From: Photorhabdus asymbiotica
Lineage (GTDB): Bacteria > Pseudomonadota > Gammaproteobacteria > Enterobacterales > Enterobacteriaceae
Direction of reading: 5' to 3'
Length of the DNA stretch: 64,000 nt
Assembly (NCBI RefSeq): GCF_003634575.1
Contig: NZ_RBLJ01000002.1
Coordinates: forward strand, 682,001 to 746,000
Position 1 is the stretch's first letter; each line of letters begins with the position of its first letter. Positions 50,073 to 58,544 of the stretch are shown one piece after another. The translations under genes were made by a program, and so were the position numbers. The notes beneath the pieces are model-generated. The model saw only the letters and a program-made list of their open reading frames with translations. It ran no database searches and was not told where the DNA came from.

Positions 50073-50983
50073 CTATTCCAGAGCGCTTTGTGTATTTTTC
50101 CTGTCTGGTAGATAATCAGAAACCAGATCGATAAACTCTTTAAAATCCTTGTCCTCTACCACCAAGCGGTTGACGGATTGCCAGTCAATGCTGGTTCGCT
50201 CTCGCGCAGGAATCAGAGTTTGCCTATTACCGGGATCTTGCGGATTAAGGAGGATCACACCAATACCATGCAATGCACACAACATCTGCAGCTCTCTTTC
50301 TACGCAACGCTGCTTATCTTCATTTATTTCGGTCGCGACGAGATAACCAAAATGGGCCCAGCTTGAATTGCTCACAGCCTGGAAGAAACATTCTCGAACA
50401 TTGCTACGGTTAAGGACCACAGACGGGTTAAACGCCCTTCGCTATACCGTACACAGTTTTGCACGACACTATCCCAGCCTTTATCGAGAGGCTGCAATGC
50501 AACAATATCAGGATAAAGCCAATGGTTTACCCCAAGACCTTTGTTGTTGCTTGAACGCTTTTCATCGATACGGCGACAAAGCAATTCTTCTTCTTCAGAA
50601 AGGTACTCAATCAAAAGCGGGTAAAGAGCATGCTCAGAAAAACCTACCGTCTCAGCAGATGGAGTCGGAGCAATATCAAAAGATGACTCTTGTTGCACAC
50701 CATTATCGATTTCCTTACCCCAGTAAAATAGTCTAGGCCGAGGTTTGTCACGCGTCATAACCTGAGGACACATCGCTTTTGCCTGAACGGTTCTGCTCCC
50801 ACCAACTTCAGCAGCTATTTGACTCAAGAAATCTTCATCACTGGCGAAACAAGGGTTTTAACGCTTTACAGCAAGCTCTGCGCCATAGTGATCTATGATT
50901 TTTTTGGCAAGCTGACGGGCTGTAAATTGTTCATCAGGATTAGCCTGAAGAACATTAATAATCATCTGTGGGCGACTAGTCAT
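50073..50983 (-). pseudogene. COG2958-type HARE-HTH protein, decayed
   Basis: Remnant of a roughly 300-aa protein of the COG2958 kind, common in restriction islands. The N-terminal HARE-HTH-like part starts MTSRPQMIINVLQANPDEQF at ATG 50983 (AGGAG upstream). A TAA at 50858-50860 interrupts the frame, which continues NPCFASDEDFLSQIAAEVGG, then SEHALYPLLIEYLSEEEELL and CRRIDEKRSSNNKGLGVNHW. At about 50410-50425 the frame shifts, and the end reads VLNRSNVRECFFQAVSNSSW, then LIPARERTSIDWQSVNRLVV. One nonsense codon and one frameshift. Function in life unknown. Confidence 0.8.
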
Positions 50984-51210
50984 AGCTCCTGCCTTTGATG
51001 TAACAGTAAGAACGCTTCTATTTGAAAGGCTAAATCTTGGATGCTGCTTTTCTGATGACACAGTGTAAAACTACCTATCACTTGAACCAAGCTTACAATG
51101 TGAGTTTTTGGCATTGAACAACAGATTTTATCACCAAAATGTACAGCCCATCAGAAGCAATATTTTAGAAAAAATAAGGTATGTCAGATACATACCTTAT
51201 ATATTTCTAA

Positions 51211-52467
51211 TCAGCCCGTATTTAATTTGGCAAAATCAAACGGACTCCCCCCCTTCTCACGATTCGCATCAAGAAAATCAGCCCACCATTGCAGCATCAA
51301 TCTGCGCTCATCCAGATGCTCGGCCTTATGAATATAAGCCGCACGCACAGAGTTACGCTCCATATGGCTCATCTGCCGTTCAACCGCATCCCTCGACCAC
51401 AATCCCGATTCTATCAATGAACTACATGCCATCGTCCTGAAGCCATGTCCACAAACCTCTACCTTAGTGTCATAACCCATAACGCGTAGCGCCTTGTTTA
51501 CTGTGTTTTCGCTCATCGGTTTGCGATGGTCGTGATCGCCAATGAAAACAAAATCGCGATCGCCACTAAGTTTGTGTACCTGTTTAAGGATTGCTAACGC
51601 TTAACGAGAAAGCGGCACCAGATGAGGTGTACGTATTTTAGAGCCACGCTGCGAATGCTTTACCCCTTCAATAGCTTCTCGCTCGGCTGGAATCGTCCAG
51701 ATAGATGTTTCAAAATCGATCTCAGACCAACGAGCAAAACGTAGTTCGCTGGAGCGGATGAAGACAAGAAGGGTTAGCTCAACGGCAAGACGAGTCAAAG
51801 ACCTACCGGTATAGCTCTCAATGCGCTGAAGCAGTTCGGGAGTACGTTTCAACTCTAACGCAGGCCTATGCTGCCGGTTACTCGAAGCAACAGCACCGAC
51901 CATCTCCTGCGCGGGATTATAGTCAAGCAAACCGCTCTGTACTGCATAACGCATTATTGCCGTAGTGCGCTGTTGTAACCGAGAAGCCACTTCAAGTCGC
52001 CCAGACAGCTCAACAGCTTTGATGGGCGCTAAAAGGTCCCGCGTTTTTAGTTCGGCAATATTACGCTTACCTATGGCTGGAAAGAGGTTGTCCTCCAGGC
52101 TTTTGAGCACTCGTCGACTATGTTCTTCCGACCACTTTTTATTTGTGGCATGCCACTCAACAGCGAGCTGCTCGAAAGTTCGGGTTTCTTCCTGCTCAAT
52201 CTTATCGTTTTTCTTTTTATCTCCCGGATCGATGCCGTTTGCCAACAACTTACGAGCCTCATCACGACGAGCTCTGGAATCTGCAAGAGACACTTCAGGA
52301 TATACACCTAAAGCCAGCATCTTTTGCTTTCCGCCAAATCGGTACTGCAGACGCCAGTATCTTGAACCATTTGGGTGAACGAGAAGATGCATACCGTTGC
52401 CATCGGTCAGCTTGTATTGCTTATCCGTTGGCTTGGCTGTTCTGACTTTAATATCTGTTAGGGCCAT
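51211..52467 (-). pseudogene. P4-type integrase of element A with one nonsense codon
   Basis: Tyrosine integrase, 418 codons if read through. From ATG 52467 (MALTDIKVRTAKPTDKQYKL) it runs to TAA at 51601-51603, then continues in the same frame ALAILKQVHKLSGDRDFVFI to 51211. The stop sits where the homologue at 59.8 kb has Gln (PLSNQAIDVLQQ), so a CAA-to-TAA change is likely. The catalytic residues Arg (RSSELRFARW), His-x-x-Arg (CGHGFRTMA) and Tyr (RAAYIHKAEH) remain; the last two lie after the stop. Without suppression the element cannot excise by its own integrase. Confidence 0.9.
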
Positions 52468-52481
52468 GCTTATCCCCTCCC

Positions 52482-52540
52482 TGTTGGTACAAGCATTATC
52501 GAACCGGAAATACCATCATCTGTACCAACATCTGTTGGTA
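52482..52540. repeat. TACCAACA arm-like sites, right end of element A
   Basis: TGTTGGTA at 52482-52489 and 52533-52540 and TACCAACA at 52523-52530 lie between the integrase start and the att core at 52653. They match the two copies just inside the opposite core at 32601 and are good candidates for integrase arm-binding sites of element A. Confidence 0.65.
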
Positions 52541-52652
52541 GATGTACGTTGAAGTCGGTTGACCTTGAGAGAGTTAATATAGCGGGAATGATGGTTAAGT
52601 ACAGGATTTCAGGCACAAAAAAAGACGTCCGTTGACGTCTATTGATGTTCCG

Positions 52653-52675
52653 ATGGTGCGAAGGCCGGACTCGAA
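52653..52675. repeat. Attachment core between elements A and B
   Basis: CGAAGGCCGGACTCGAA (52659-52675), preceded by ATGGTG. The 17-mer is identical to 59978-59994 within the leuX 3' end, and its first 15 bases to 32607-32621. It is the shared junction: right end of element A and left end of element B. Confidence 0.88.
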
Positions 52676-52727
52676 TAATAAGTTAATACATTGTTTTTAA
52701 ATTAGTTTATTAAAAAATATTATTATG

Positions 52728-52748
52728 ATGCCCCTTTTTATGCCCCCA
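52728..52748. repeat. Arm-like site, left end of element B
   Basis: ATGCCCCT followed by five bases and TGCCCCCA, 53 bp inside the 52653 core. The same composite site occurs at 59839-59859 beside the element B integrase, differing only in the AT spacer. This suggests a pair of integrase arm sites. Confidence 0.65.
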
Positions 52749-52900
52749 AGACCAGAATTATTTACTACTATTTCATGTAACCGATTAAATTTAAATAGAA
52801 AATTAATACAACAGGTATGGCGTAATTTTAAGTTACAGTCTATTTCGTTACGTGATTTTATTTCATTTGAGATACAAGATAACTCCGTGGTCTTTTCAAC

Positions 52901-52945
52901 TCTCTTAGTGGACTTGTTAAATTTTTTAACAAGTCCACTAAGAGA
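52901..52945. repeat. 21-bp perfect hairpin
   Basis: A 21-bp perfect inverted repeat (left arm 52901-52921, right arm 52925-52945) closed by only three T. It is the strongest hairpin in the window and lies in the non-coding left part of element B, with no gene on either side within 300 bp. Confidence 0.8.
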
Positions 52946-53100
52946 AGACAAGCGTAGCGCGTCAGCTAGAAAACGCCCATGTCATAGTCATCAATAAGCT
53001 GATTTCGTCAGCGTATCTAATCAACCGTTTAACTAACTGATTAAATTATCTGTTCCCTATTGCTACGTGTTACATCCTGCGTTAACCTTGCTACACTTAA

Positions 53101-53231
53101 TTGCTGTCATCGACAGCCGCCAATGTTTCCGAGGGATCTGTGAGGAAACGCTTTCGAGTGATCCGCTATTGCTGCCATTGACAGCACTCAATGCTTCTAA
53201 AAGGTCTGTGAAGAAGCGCTTTCGAGCGACC
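53101..53231 (+). ncRNA. Tandem structured repeat (two 63-nt units) in the P4-like leader
   Basis: Two imperfect copies, 53101-53163 and 53169-53231, start 68 bases apart. Each contains GCTG..CAGC (hairpin 1), then a 6-bp hairpin 2 (GTTTCC/GGAAAC in copy 1, GCTTCT/AGAAGC in copy 2), then CGCT-TTCG-AGYG, a UUCG-tetraloop hairpin. The differing bases in hairpin 2 are paired changes that keep the stem. The 68-base offset is not a multiple of three, which argues against coding. By position (upstream of AlpA, Ash and primase) it may be analogous to the P4 CI / C4 antisense RNA leader. The strand is inferred from the downstream genes. Confidence 0.55.
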
Positions 53232-54034
53232 ATACCTAAAATTCTCCCTGATCTGAAAAGAGAAGGCCGTCAGATACCATGAGGCTGATAACCCCACTTA
53301 TCCTTTGAGAGCGGGGATCGCGAAATGAAAGCGATGAAGGTGCACTTATACATTTGACTCACTCACGGGTTGTTTATCCCGGAGGAAAAGAGTTCTTCTT
53401 ATACCCAGGAGTCAGACAGGACAGCTTTACTTGCCTTTCGCTCCAATGAGATTAAGTTACACGTTTAACCTCATTCACTTCACGTAAGTTAAAGCATCCG
53501 CGGTTTGTGGTTTGCTTGGCTCACACTTTAACTACTGCTGCCTGAGTTATCAGGCGGTCAGGTAGGTTATTTCTCAATATCAGCATATTGCGACAGTTTT
53601 ACACTGCTACGGGCAGCACTTTGCTATGCCAGCAGGCATCAGCAAACGCCTATCCTGCTTCTGTTTACTCACTCCGATGTTCAGGAGTCACTTTTCGCCG
53701 GTTTACCGCTGAAAGTGACGCCGCAGTATAAAGGCAACATTCGTATTACAGGTGTATGCCCGTTCAACAAATCAGTGCTTCTGTCACTGCTAATTAAGAT
53801 TAAAAAAACATTAAAAAGGAAGGCTTGACAATATCGAGGCTGGCTTTTGCCAGAGGGGATAACCTGTTCACACAGGCGGTAGTACAGCGTACTGAAACCG
53901 ATGCCCCGCAATACCTCAACAGCGTTCACTCTGGCGCACAGGTATCGTTCAAGGGCAAAACAGATAACCTCTGTTTTGTCAGAATTGTCGCGCGCCAGAG
54001 ATTTAATGTTATCAGGTGAAAAATAAGGGGTGAT
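53232..54034 (+). other. Non-coding leader of element B with several hairpins
   Basis: About 800 bp without a supported gene. Hairpins seen: ATCGC/GCGAT near 53316-53334, GCCTGA/TCAGGC at 53540-53555 and CAAAACAGA/TCTGTTTTG at 53956-53978 (a perfect 9-bp stem, 56 bases before the recombinase start). Short frames in it have no ribosome-binding sequence. It probably forms the 5' leader of the element B transcript. Confidence 0.4.
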
Positions 54035-54913
54035 ATGAGTCGATTAGTCAGGGAAATGCAAACTTTTGCCCGACAGGCCGGAGGCAGTCATAAAACCTGC
54101 CATGACCGTATTAGGATAGCGGGACGATTAGGCGAGTTTTTACTGAGGCTGAATATCCAGGTGAAAAGCCTCAGCCATTTAAAGACCAAACACATTGAAA
54201 GTTATATCCATGCCCGTCTGTCTCAAGGGATAGCCAAACGTACCCTGCAAAATGAAATGTCGGCGCTTCGCCATATCTTTCTTCTAGCGGGTCGGACCAA
54301 GTTAAGCACCTCTCCCCGGCTGAGTAATCAGGCATTGGGATTGAGTGGCGCCAGCCGAGCAGGGACAAAACAAGCTATTCCTGATGTGCTTTTTCAGGCG
54401 GTTTATCAGAAAGCAACAAAATACGATGCCGGACTGGCTGTCACTCTCCAGCTTACTCGTTTGATGGGGTTACGTTCTCAGGAAGCCGTTCAGTGTAGTG
54501 CTTCGCTGAAAAGCTGGCAAAAACAGCTTAACCAGCCTGAACCTAAACTTCATATAATTTTCGGCACCAAAGGCGGTCGCCCAAGGCAAACCCATGTACT
54601 GAATGTGGAAGCCGTGAAAAAAACCGTTGAGAAAGCCATTGAAATTGCAGAACAACGCAGCGGTAGGCTGATTGATAAACCCAACCTCAAACAAGCTATG
54701 AACTACTGGCGTGCTCATACGACACAATTGGGATTAACAGGCTGTTATGCCCCGCACAGTTTGCGCTACGCATGGGCACAGGATGCATTGAAGTTTTACC
54801 AAGAAAGCGGTTTTACTCGTCAGGAAGCCAGAGCCTTAGTCTCAATGGATTTAGGTCACGGTGATGGTCGCGGGCGTTATGTTGAACGAGTTTATAGTCA
54901 AAAGGAAGATTGA
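54035..54913 (+). CDS. Tyrosine recombinase (Integrase_1/SAM_2-like), second in element B
   Basis: DNA strand-exchange enzyme family member, 292 aa. The N-terminal SAM-like core-binding region covers about 1-110 (HLKTKHIESYIHARLSQGIA, KRTLQNEMSALRHIF). The catalytic domain has Arg in GLRSQEA, His-x-x-Arg in PHSLRYAWA and a LGHGDGRGRYVERVY end with candidate Tyr. TAAGGGGTGAT just before the ATG supports the start. It is distinct from the P4-type integrase at 58545-59807. AlpA begins 3 bp after its stop. Proteins of this kind in satellites have no settled role; inversion or dimer resolution is possible. Confidence 0.82.
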   Translation: MSRLVREMQTFARQAGGSHKTCHDRIRIAGRLGEFLLRLNIQVKSLSHLKTKHIESYIHARLSQGIAKRTLQNEMSALRHIFLLAGRTKLSTSPRLSNQALGLSGASRAGTKQAIPDVLFQAVYQKATKYDAGLAVTLQLTRLMGLRSQEAVQCSASLKSWQKQLNQPEPKLHIIFGTKGGRPRQTHVLNVEAVKKTVEKAIEIAEQRSGRLIDKPNLKQAMNYWRAHTTQLGLTGCYAPHSLRYAWAQDALKFYQESGFTRQEARALVSMDLGHGDGRGRYVERVYSQKED

Positions 54914-54916
54914 AAA

Positions 54917-55117
54917 ATGGCAGAGACAACCTTAATACGTCTGGCGGATGTCATGAAAAAAGTCGGTTTAAAGAAATCATGGATTTACCATTTGATGCAG
55001 CAAGGCGAGTTTCCTAAATCTGTCAGTCTGGGAGCACGCTCAGTTGCATGGGTAGAAAAAGAAATTGATGAATGGATTATCAATAAAATCAACAATCGTA
55101 AGGAAACACAGGGATGA
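54917..55117 (+). CDS. AlpA-family regulator (element B)
   Basis: Winged-helix regulator of the AlpA type, 66 aa: LIRLADVMKKVGLKKSWIYH, then LMQQGEFPKSVSLGARSVAW and VEKEIDEWI. It probably controls integrase or satellite operon expression. It is tightly packed, 3 bp after the recombinase gene, and its stop overlaps the next start (ATGA). Only distantly similar to the AlpA at 41283. Confidence 0.9.
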   Translation: MAETTLIRLADVMKKVGLKKSWIYHLMQQGEFPKSVSLGARSVAWVEKEIDEWIINKINNRKETQG

Positions 55118-55737
55118 GTCTGAATGAGGCTTTTAACCTTAATTATAAGTTGATAATCAGTAAATTACTGAGGTATAGTTCACGCGCTGCGGCAAAATCC
55201 GCAGCCGGAGTTAGCGTTCCGATTAACATGATGGCAGCATTAAACGCCTGTTTTAGGCTATTCAATGCTGGTGCCTTTGTACACCTGTTGTCTATGGTGG
55301 CTCAGGCAGGGGCTTCGAAAGAAGCGCCGGTTTCCATTGTGTCCGGTAACGCTAACCCTGTCTGGGCTGCCACCCTTGAGGTTAGCGTCTCTGGTGGTAG
55401 CGATAGTTCGCACACAATGGAGGCTGCCTTATGGCTATACCCCCTCTTAACCTCTACCTACCACCCCAAAACTGGCTGTTTTATCTACAATGTCAACTAT
55501 TCTCCCGTTCTAAGACTTTTTCTCTGGCAGGGGTGTTTTATGCATGATTACCGCCCTGAAAACTCAGAAGAAGTACTCGACCACTGCCGGGCACTTATCA
55601 ATAGTATTATTGAGCAAAATAATCTCGCGTTTAAGGAAATCCTAGCTTTCATTTTATGGGAACGCATTGAACTGCTCAGTAAAATGCTGGTTGGAGAAAC
55701 CACTGAGGAGGAAAGTCATGCCCTCCTTCGTTTCTGA
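55114..55737 (+). CDS. Ash-like protein of the P4-type satellite
   Basis: Contains the Ash-family hallmark at residues about 64-105: QAGASKEAPVSIVSGNANPV, then SGGSDSSHTMEAA. The protein has 207 aa. The N-terminal part (YSSRAAAKSAAGVSVPINMM) and the C-terminal half (HDYRPENSEEVLDHCRALIN, then LSKMLVGETTEEE) are not recognised. Ash-type genes precede the primase gene in many P4-like elements; their function is poorly known. AAGGA lies nine bases before the ATG. It overlaps AlpA by 4 and the primase gene by 20 bases, so the block is one operon. Confidence 0.65.
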   Translation: MSLNEAFNLNYKLIISKLLRYSSRAAAKSAAGVSVPINMMAALNACFRLFNAGAFVHLLSMVAQAGASKEAPVSIVSGNANPVWAATLEVSVSGGSDSSHTMEAALWLYPLLTSTYHPKTGCFIYNVNYSPVLRLFLWQGCFMHDYRPENSEEVLDHCRALINSIIEQNNLAFKEILAFILWERIELLSKMLVGETTEEESHALLRF

Positions 55738-57748
55738 TATTGTCCGGCAGTCCCGCCACCGCTGGCCCGCGATTCTGTCTCAGGCGGGCATTGTTGTGCC
55801 TGCCAATCATCGTCATGGGCCTTGCCCCATGTGTGGAGGGAAAGACCGGTTCCGATTTGATGATAAAGACGGTAATGGCACATGGATTTGTAATCGGGCT
55901 GAATGCGGTCATGGAGATGGACTGGATTTATTGGCAAAATTTAAAGGCTGTCAGTTGATTGAAGCGGCAAGGTGGATATCTGAGTTGTCAGAACTTCCGT
56001 CAACAGCGCCAGCCAGAAAAAAAGCCTCTGTTATTCAGGTGCCGATTGCTGAACGGGTCAGTTTATTATTAAATCAGTGCATTAAGGGCGCAAGCCCTTA
56101 TTTGCTCCGCAAAAATTTAGCTGAACCCGTTTTTCTGTTCCCGCCGGCTTACTGTCAAAAGACAGGCAATGTGATGTTTCCAGAAAATACACTGGTGTTG
56201 CCACTGGTTAATATTTCGGGAGAATATTGCGGCGCCCAATTGATTCACCCTGACGGCAGTAAGCGACTATTATCCGGCAGTCAGTTAAAAGGGGCTTTTG
56301 CTGTTGTCCGCGAGCCTGATTCTCATGATGACATTATCATTACAGAAGGTTATGCCACTGGCTTATCACTGGCCGTTATTAACCGTAACAGTGCAATCTA
56401 TGCCGCCATTTCCGCTAATAATCTGCTCAATGTAGCAAAAACGCTTAAAGCTCAACATCCCCACGATGTTTTTATTATCGCGGGGGATAATGATATTAAT
56501 GCAGATGAAGAGAACACCGGAAAAATTAAGGCAGAACAGGCCGCTAATGCAATACAGGGAAAGGTTGCCCTGCCACCAACAGACTATCAGGCTGACTGGG
56601 ATGATTACCGCAGGCAATACGGTGATGAAGCCACCCGAACAGCCTTTTATCATCAGACAGATAAAATCATCAGTCCCCTTCCTGTAACTTGTCTTCCGAC
56701 GACTTACAGCACATCATTACCTTTACGCAGAAGTTCTGAAGGATTTGATACTCATCAGGATTATCTGATTAAAGGCCATTTGCCCAGTAACTCCTTAGCC
56801 AGTATTTACGGCCCCAGTGGTTCTTATAAATCTTTTTTGGCGGTGTCATGGGCATGTCATATTGCCACAGGTAAAGCATGGGCAGGTAAACGAGTCAATC
56901 GGGGAGCGGTGGTTTATGTGGTAGGTGAAGGTGGTCTGGGCGTTCCTCGTCGTATCCGGGCATGGGAAAGCAGCCTGAATGATAACAGCCCGATAGACGC
57001 CCTTTACCGTATAGACTGCCCGGTGTTTCCTGCTAACCCGGAAAGCGCTGAACAGGTGATTTGTGCAGCCAAAGATGTCGAACAGGAAACCGGATTACCT
57101 GTTCGTCTGATTGTACTTGACACCCTCGCCCGTTGTTTTGGCGGCTCAGACGAAAACACCGCTAAAGATATGGGCGCGTTTATTCAGGGTTGCGACTATA
57201 TCAAAGCCAAAACAAACGCCACCGTACTTGTTGTGCACCATTCCGGCAAAGACCAGGATAAAGGCGCAAGAGGCTCCAGCGCCTTTCGGGCAGCACTGGA
57301 TGCGGAGTTTAATATCCGCCGTGAAAATGATAAAGAAGCGCTGATATTAAGCTGTACTAAAATGAAAGATGCTGATGAACCGCCACAAGTCGCTTATGAC
57401 CTGCATCCGGTCAGCATTTGTATTGATGAAGATGGCGAAGAGATTACCTCTCTGGTGTTGTCAGATCAGCCCAGACAACCACGGGATGCCGCAGCCGGTG
57501 ATATCGCACTGGCCCATGTCCGGCGTCTGTCAGGTAATCATCTAGCCCTATGGGAATCTGTTCGTAACCGAACAGCCCAAAGCGATTCCTGCACAAAATC
57601 ACAGGTGCGGGATGACTTACGAGCAAAAGGCATCGATGTATCAAAGAAATTCAGCCGTTGGCTGGACAAACTGGAAAATGATGGCTTATTGACCGTATTG
57701 GGTGAAGATATCCGCATTAATCAACGCCATTCCAATACGGGGGAATAA
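55718..57748 (+). CDS. P4 alpha-like primase-helicase (zinc/TOPRIM plus RepA-like ATPase)
   Basis: Replication protein of the satellite, 676 aa. The N-terminal zinc ribbon has C36, C39, C58 and C63 (PCPMCGGKDRFRFDDKDGNG). The TOPRIM domain has E210 in TEGYATG and D257/D259 in GDND. The C-terminal RepA/DnaB-like ATPase has Walker A GPSGSYKS (365-372), Walker B-type LIVLDTLARCFGG and VLVVHHSGKD. The last about 60 residues resemble a winged helix (TKSQVRDDLRAKGIDVSKKF). ATG 55718 (MPSFVSDIVRQSRHRW) has GGAGG before it; upstream frame codons are the Ash gene in another frame. Likely starts replication at the G-rich repeats just downstream. Confidence 0.88.
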   Translation: MPSFVSDIVRQSRHRWPAILSQAGIVVPANHRHGPCPMCGGKDRFRFDDKDGNGTWICNRAECGHGDGLDLLAKFKGCQLIEAARWISELSELPSTAPARKKASVIQVPIAERVSLLLNQCIKGASPYLLRKNLAEPVFLFPPAYCQKTGNVMFPENTLVLPLVNISGEYCGAQLIHPDGSKRLLSGSQLKGAFAVVREPDSHDDIIITEGYATGLSLAVINRNSAIYAAISANNLLNVAKTLKAQHPHDVFIIAGDNDINADEENTGKIKAEQAANAIQGKVALPPTDYQADWDDYRRQYGDEATRTAFYHQTDKIISPLPVTCLPTTYSTSLPLRRSSEGFDTHQDYLIKGHLPSNSLASIYGPSGSYKSFLAVSWACHIATGKAWAGKRVNRGAVVYVVGEGGLGVPRRIRAWESSLNDNSPIDALYRIDCPVFPANPESAEQVICAAKDVEQETGLPVRLIVLDTLARCFGGSDENTAKDMGAFIQGCDYIKAKTNATVLVVHHSGKDQDKGARGSSAFRAALDAEFNIRRENDKEALILSCTKMKDADEPPQVAYDLHPVSICIDEDGEEITSLVLSDQPRQPRDAAAGDIALAHVRRLSGNHLALWESVRNRTAQSDSCTKSQVRDDLRAKGIDVSKKFSRWLDKLENDGLLTVLGEDIRINQRHSNTGE

Positions 57749-58115
57749 ATGGTAAATGTGGGGGATATTGTCAGAAATCCGGCAATACTCCCCACTTGCC
57801 ACTTATTAAGTACACCTAAAAGGGGGAAGCACGTGAAACCCTTATTCTGTCTGACCTTAAGCGATTTTAATAATATCAATGTGGGGGCAATAAAAATCCA
57901 TATATCGTGGGGGATAAAACGGGGGAAACATGGGTATATTTCTTCTATGAATACATCGTTATTTAACCCGTTCATAATATAATATCTAAAACAATCCTAT
58001 TCAGTGACATTCAATAGAATATTTACATTGTTCTGTAATTATAAAAACGCCTTTTTTATTTAAAGGGAATGAAATGGGTAATGAATGGGGGAGTTCCATT
58101 TAAACGGGGGAATAG
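57737..58115. repeat. Cluster of G5 iteron-like motifs after the primase gene (candidate origin)
   Basis: Eight GGGGG-centred motifs in one orientation. One class, YGTGGGGGMWA, occurs at 57758, 57881 and 57906; another, ACGGGGGAAWA, at 57737, 57919 and 58104; looser copies at 57821 and 58086. The first overlaps the last primase codons. The surrounding DNA is AT-rich and non-coding (57749-58207). In P4 the cis replication region also follows the alpha gene, so this is a candidate origin; not proven. Confidence 0.5.
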
Positions 58116-58207
58116 TAAAATAATAGTATTTTTTAACTTTAACTATTTACAGATAGAGTCCATGAAAGGATAATTATTTTATGTCACTACTCAGGGGAAT
58201 ATAAAAT

Positions 58208-58417
58208 ATGATTCAACAAGATTGGCACCCAGCCGATATTATTGCCGGACTAAAAAAGAAAGGAATAACATTAGCTGCTTTATCAAGGAGCGCTGGATTA
58301 GCTTCATCTACACTAGCCAATGCATTGACACGCCGCTGGCCTAAAGGAGAAAGAGTTATTTCTAATGCGTTAGAAATTGCGCCAGAAATTATCTGGCCTT
58401 CCCGTTATAAAAGGTAA
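58208..58417 (+). CDS. Ner/SfsB-like HTH regulator
   Basis: Small DNA-binding protein of the Ner/Nlp family, 69 aa: IQQDWHPADIIAGLKKKGIT, then LAALSRSAGLASSTLANALT and PEIIWPSRY. Such proteins act as phage negative regulators. TCAGGGGAATATAAA upstream gives a ribosome-binding sequence. It stands alone between the iteron-like region and a terminator, convergent with the integrase gene. Confidence 0.9.
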   Translation: MIQQDWHPADIIAGLKKKGITLAALSRSAGLASSTLANALTRRWPKGERVISNALEIAPEIIWPSRYKR

Positions 58418-58489
58418 CAATATTAAAGTATCCAGGTCAGAGAGATTTTATAACTCTTAAAAAAACATCACTAACCCAAAACATCTATT

Positions 58490-58515
58490 GCCCACTATTC
58501 AAAGTGGGCTTTTTT
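58490..58515 (+). terminator. Terminator after the Ner-like gene
   Basis: A 7-bp stem GCCCACT / AGTGGGC (58490-58496, 58503-58509) followed by six T, between the Ner-like gene and the convergent integrase gene (stop at 58545). Confidence 0.9.
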
Positions 58516-58544
58516 ACACAGTGAATTAATATGTTTCTATATGG

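Noticed and set aside
50368..50736. A 122-codon plus-strand frame
   Set aside because: Opposite strand of the COG2958 remnant, whose conserved stretches explain the open frame.
53067..53282. A 71-codon frame covering the tandem repeat
   Set aside because: The two repeat copies are read in different frames (offset 68), and the differences preserve base pairing, so RNA is a better explanation than protein.
53825..54019. A 64-codon frame just before the recombinase gene
   Set aside because: No family resemblance, and it contains a 9-bp perfect hairpin; treated as leader.
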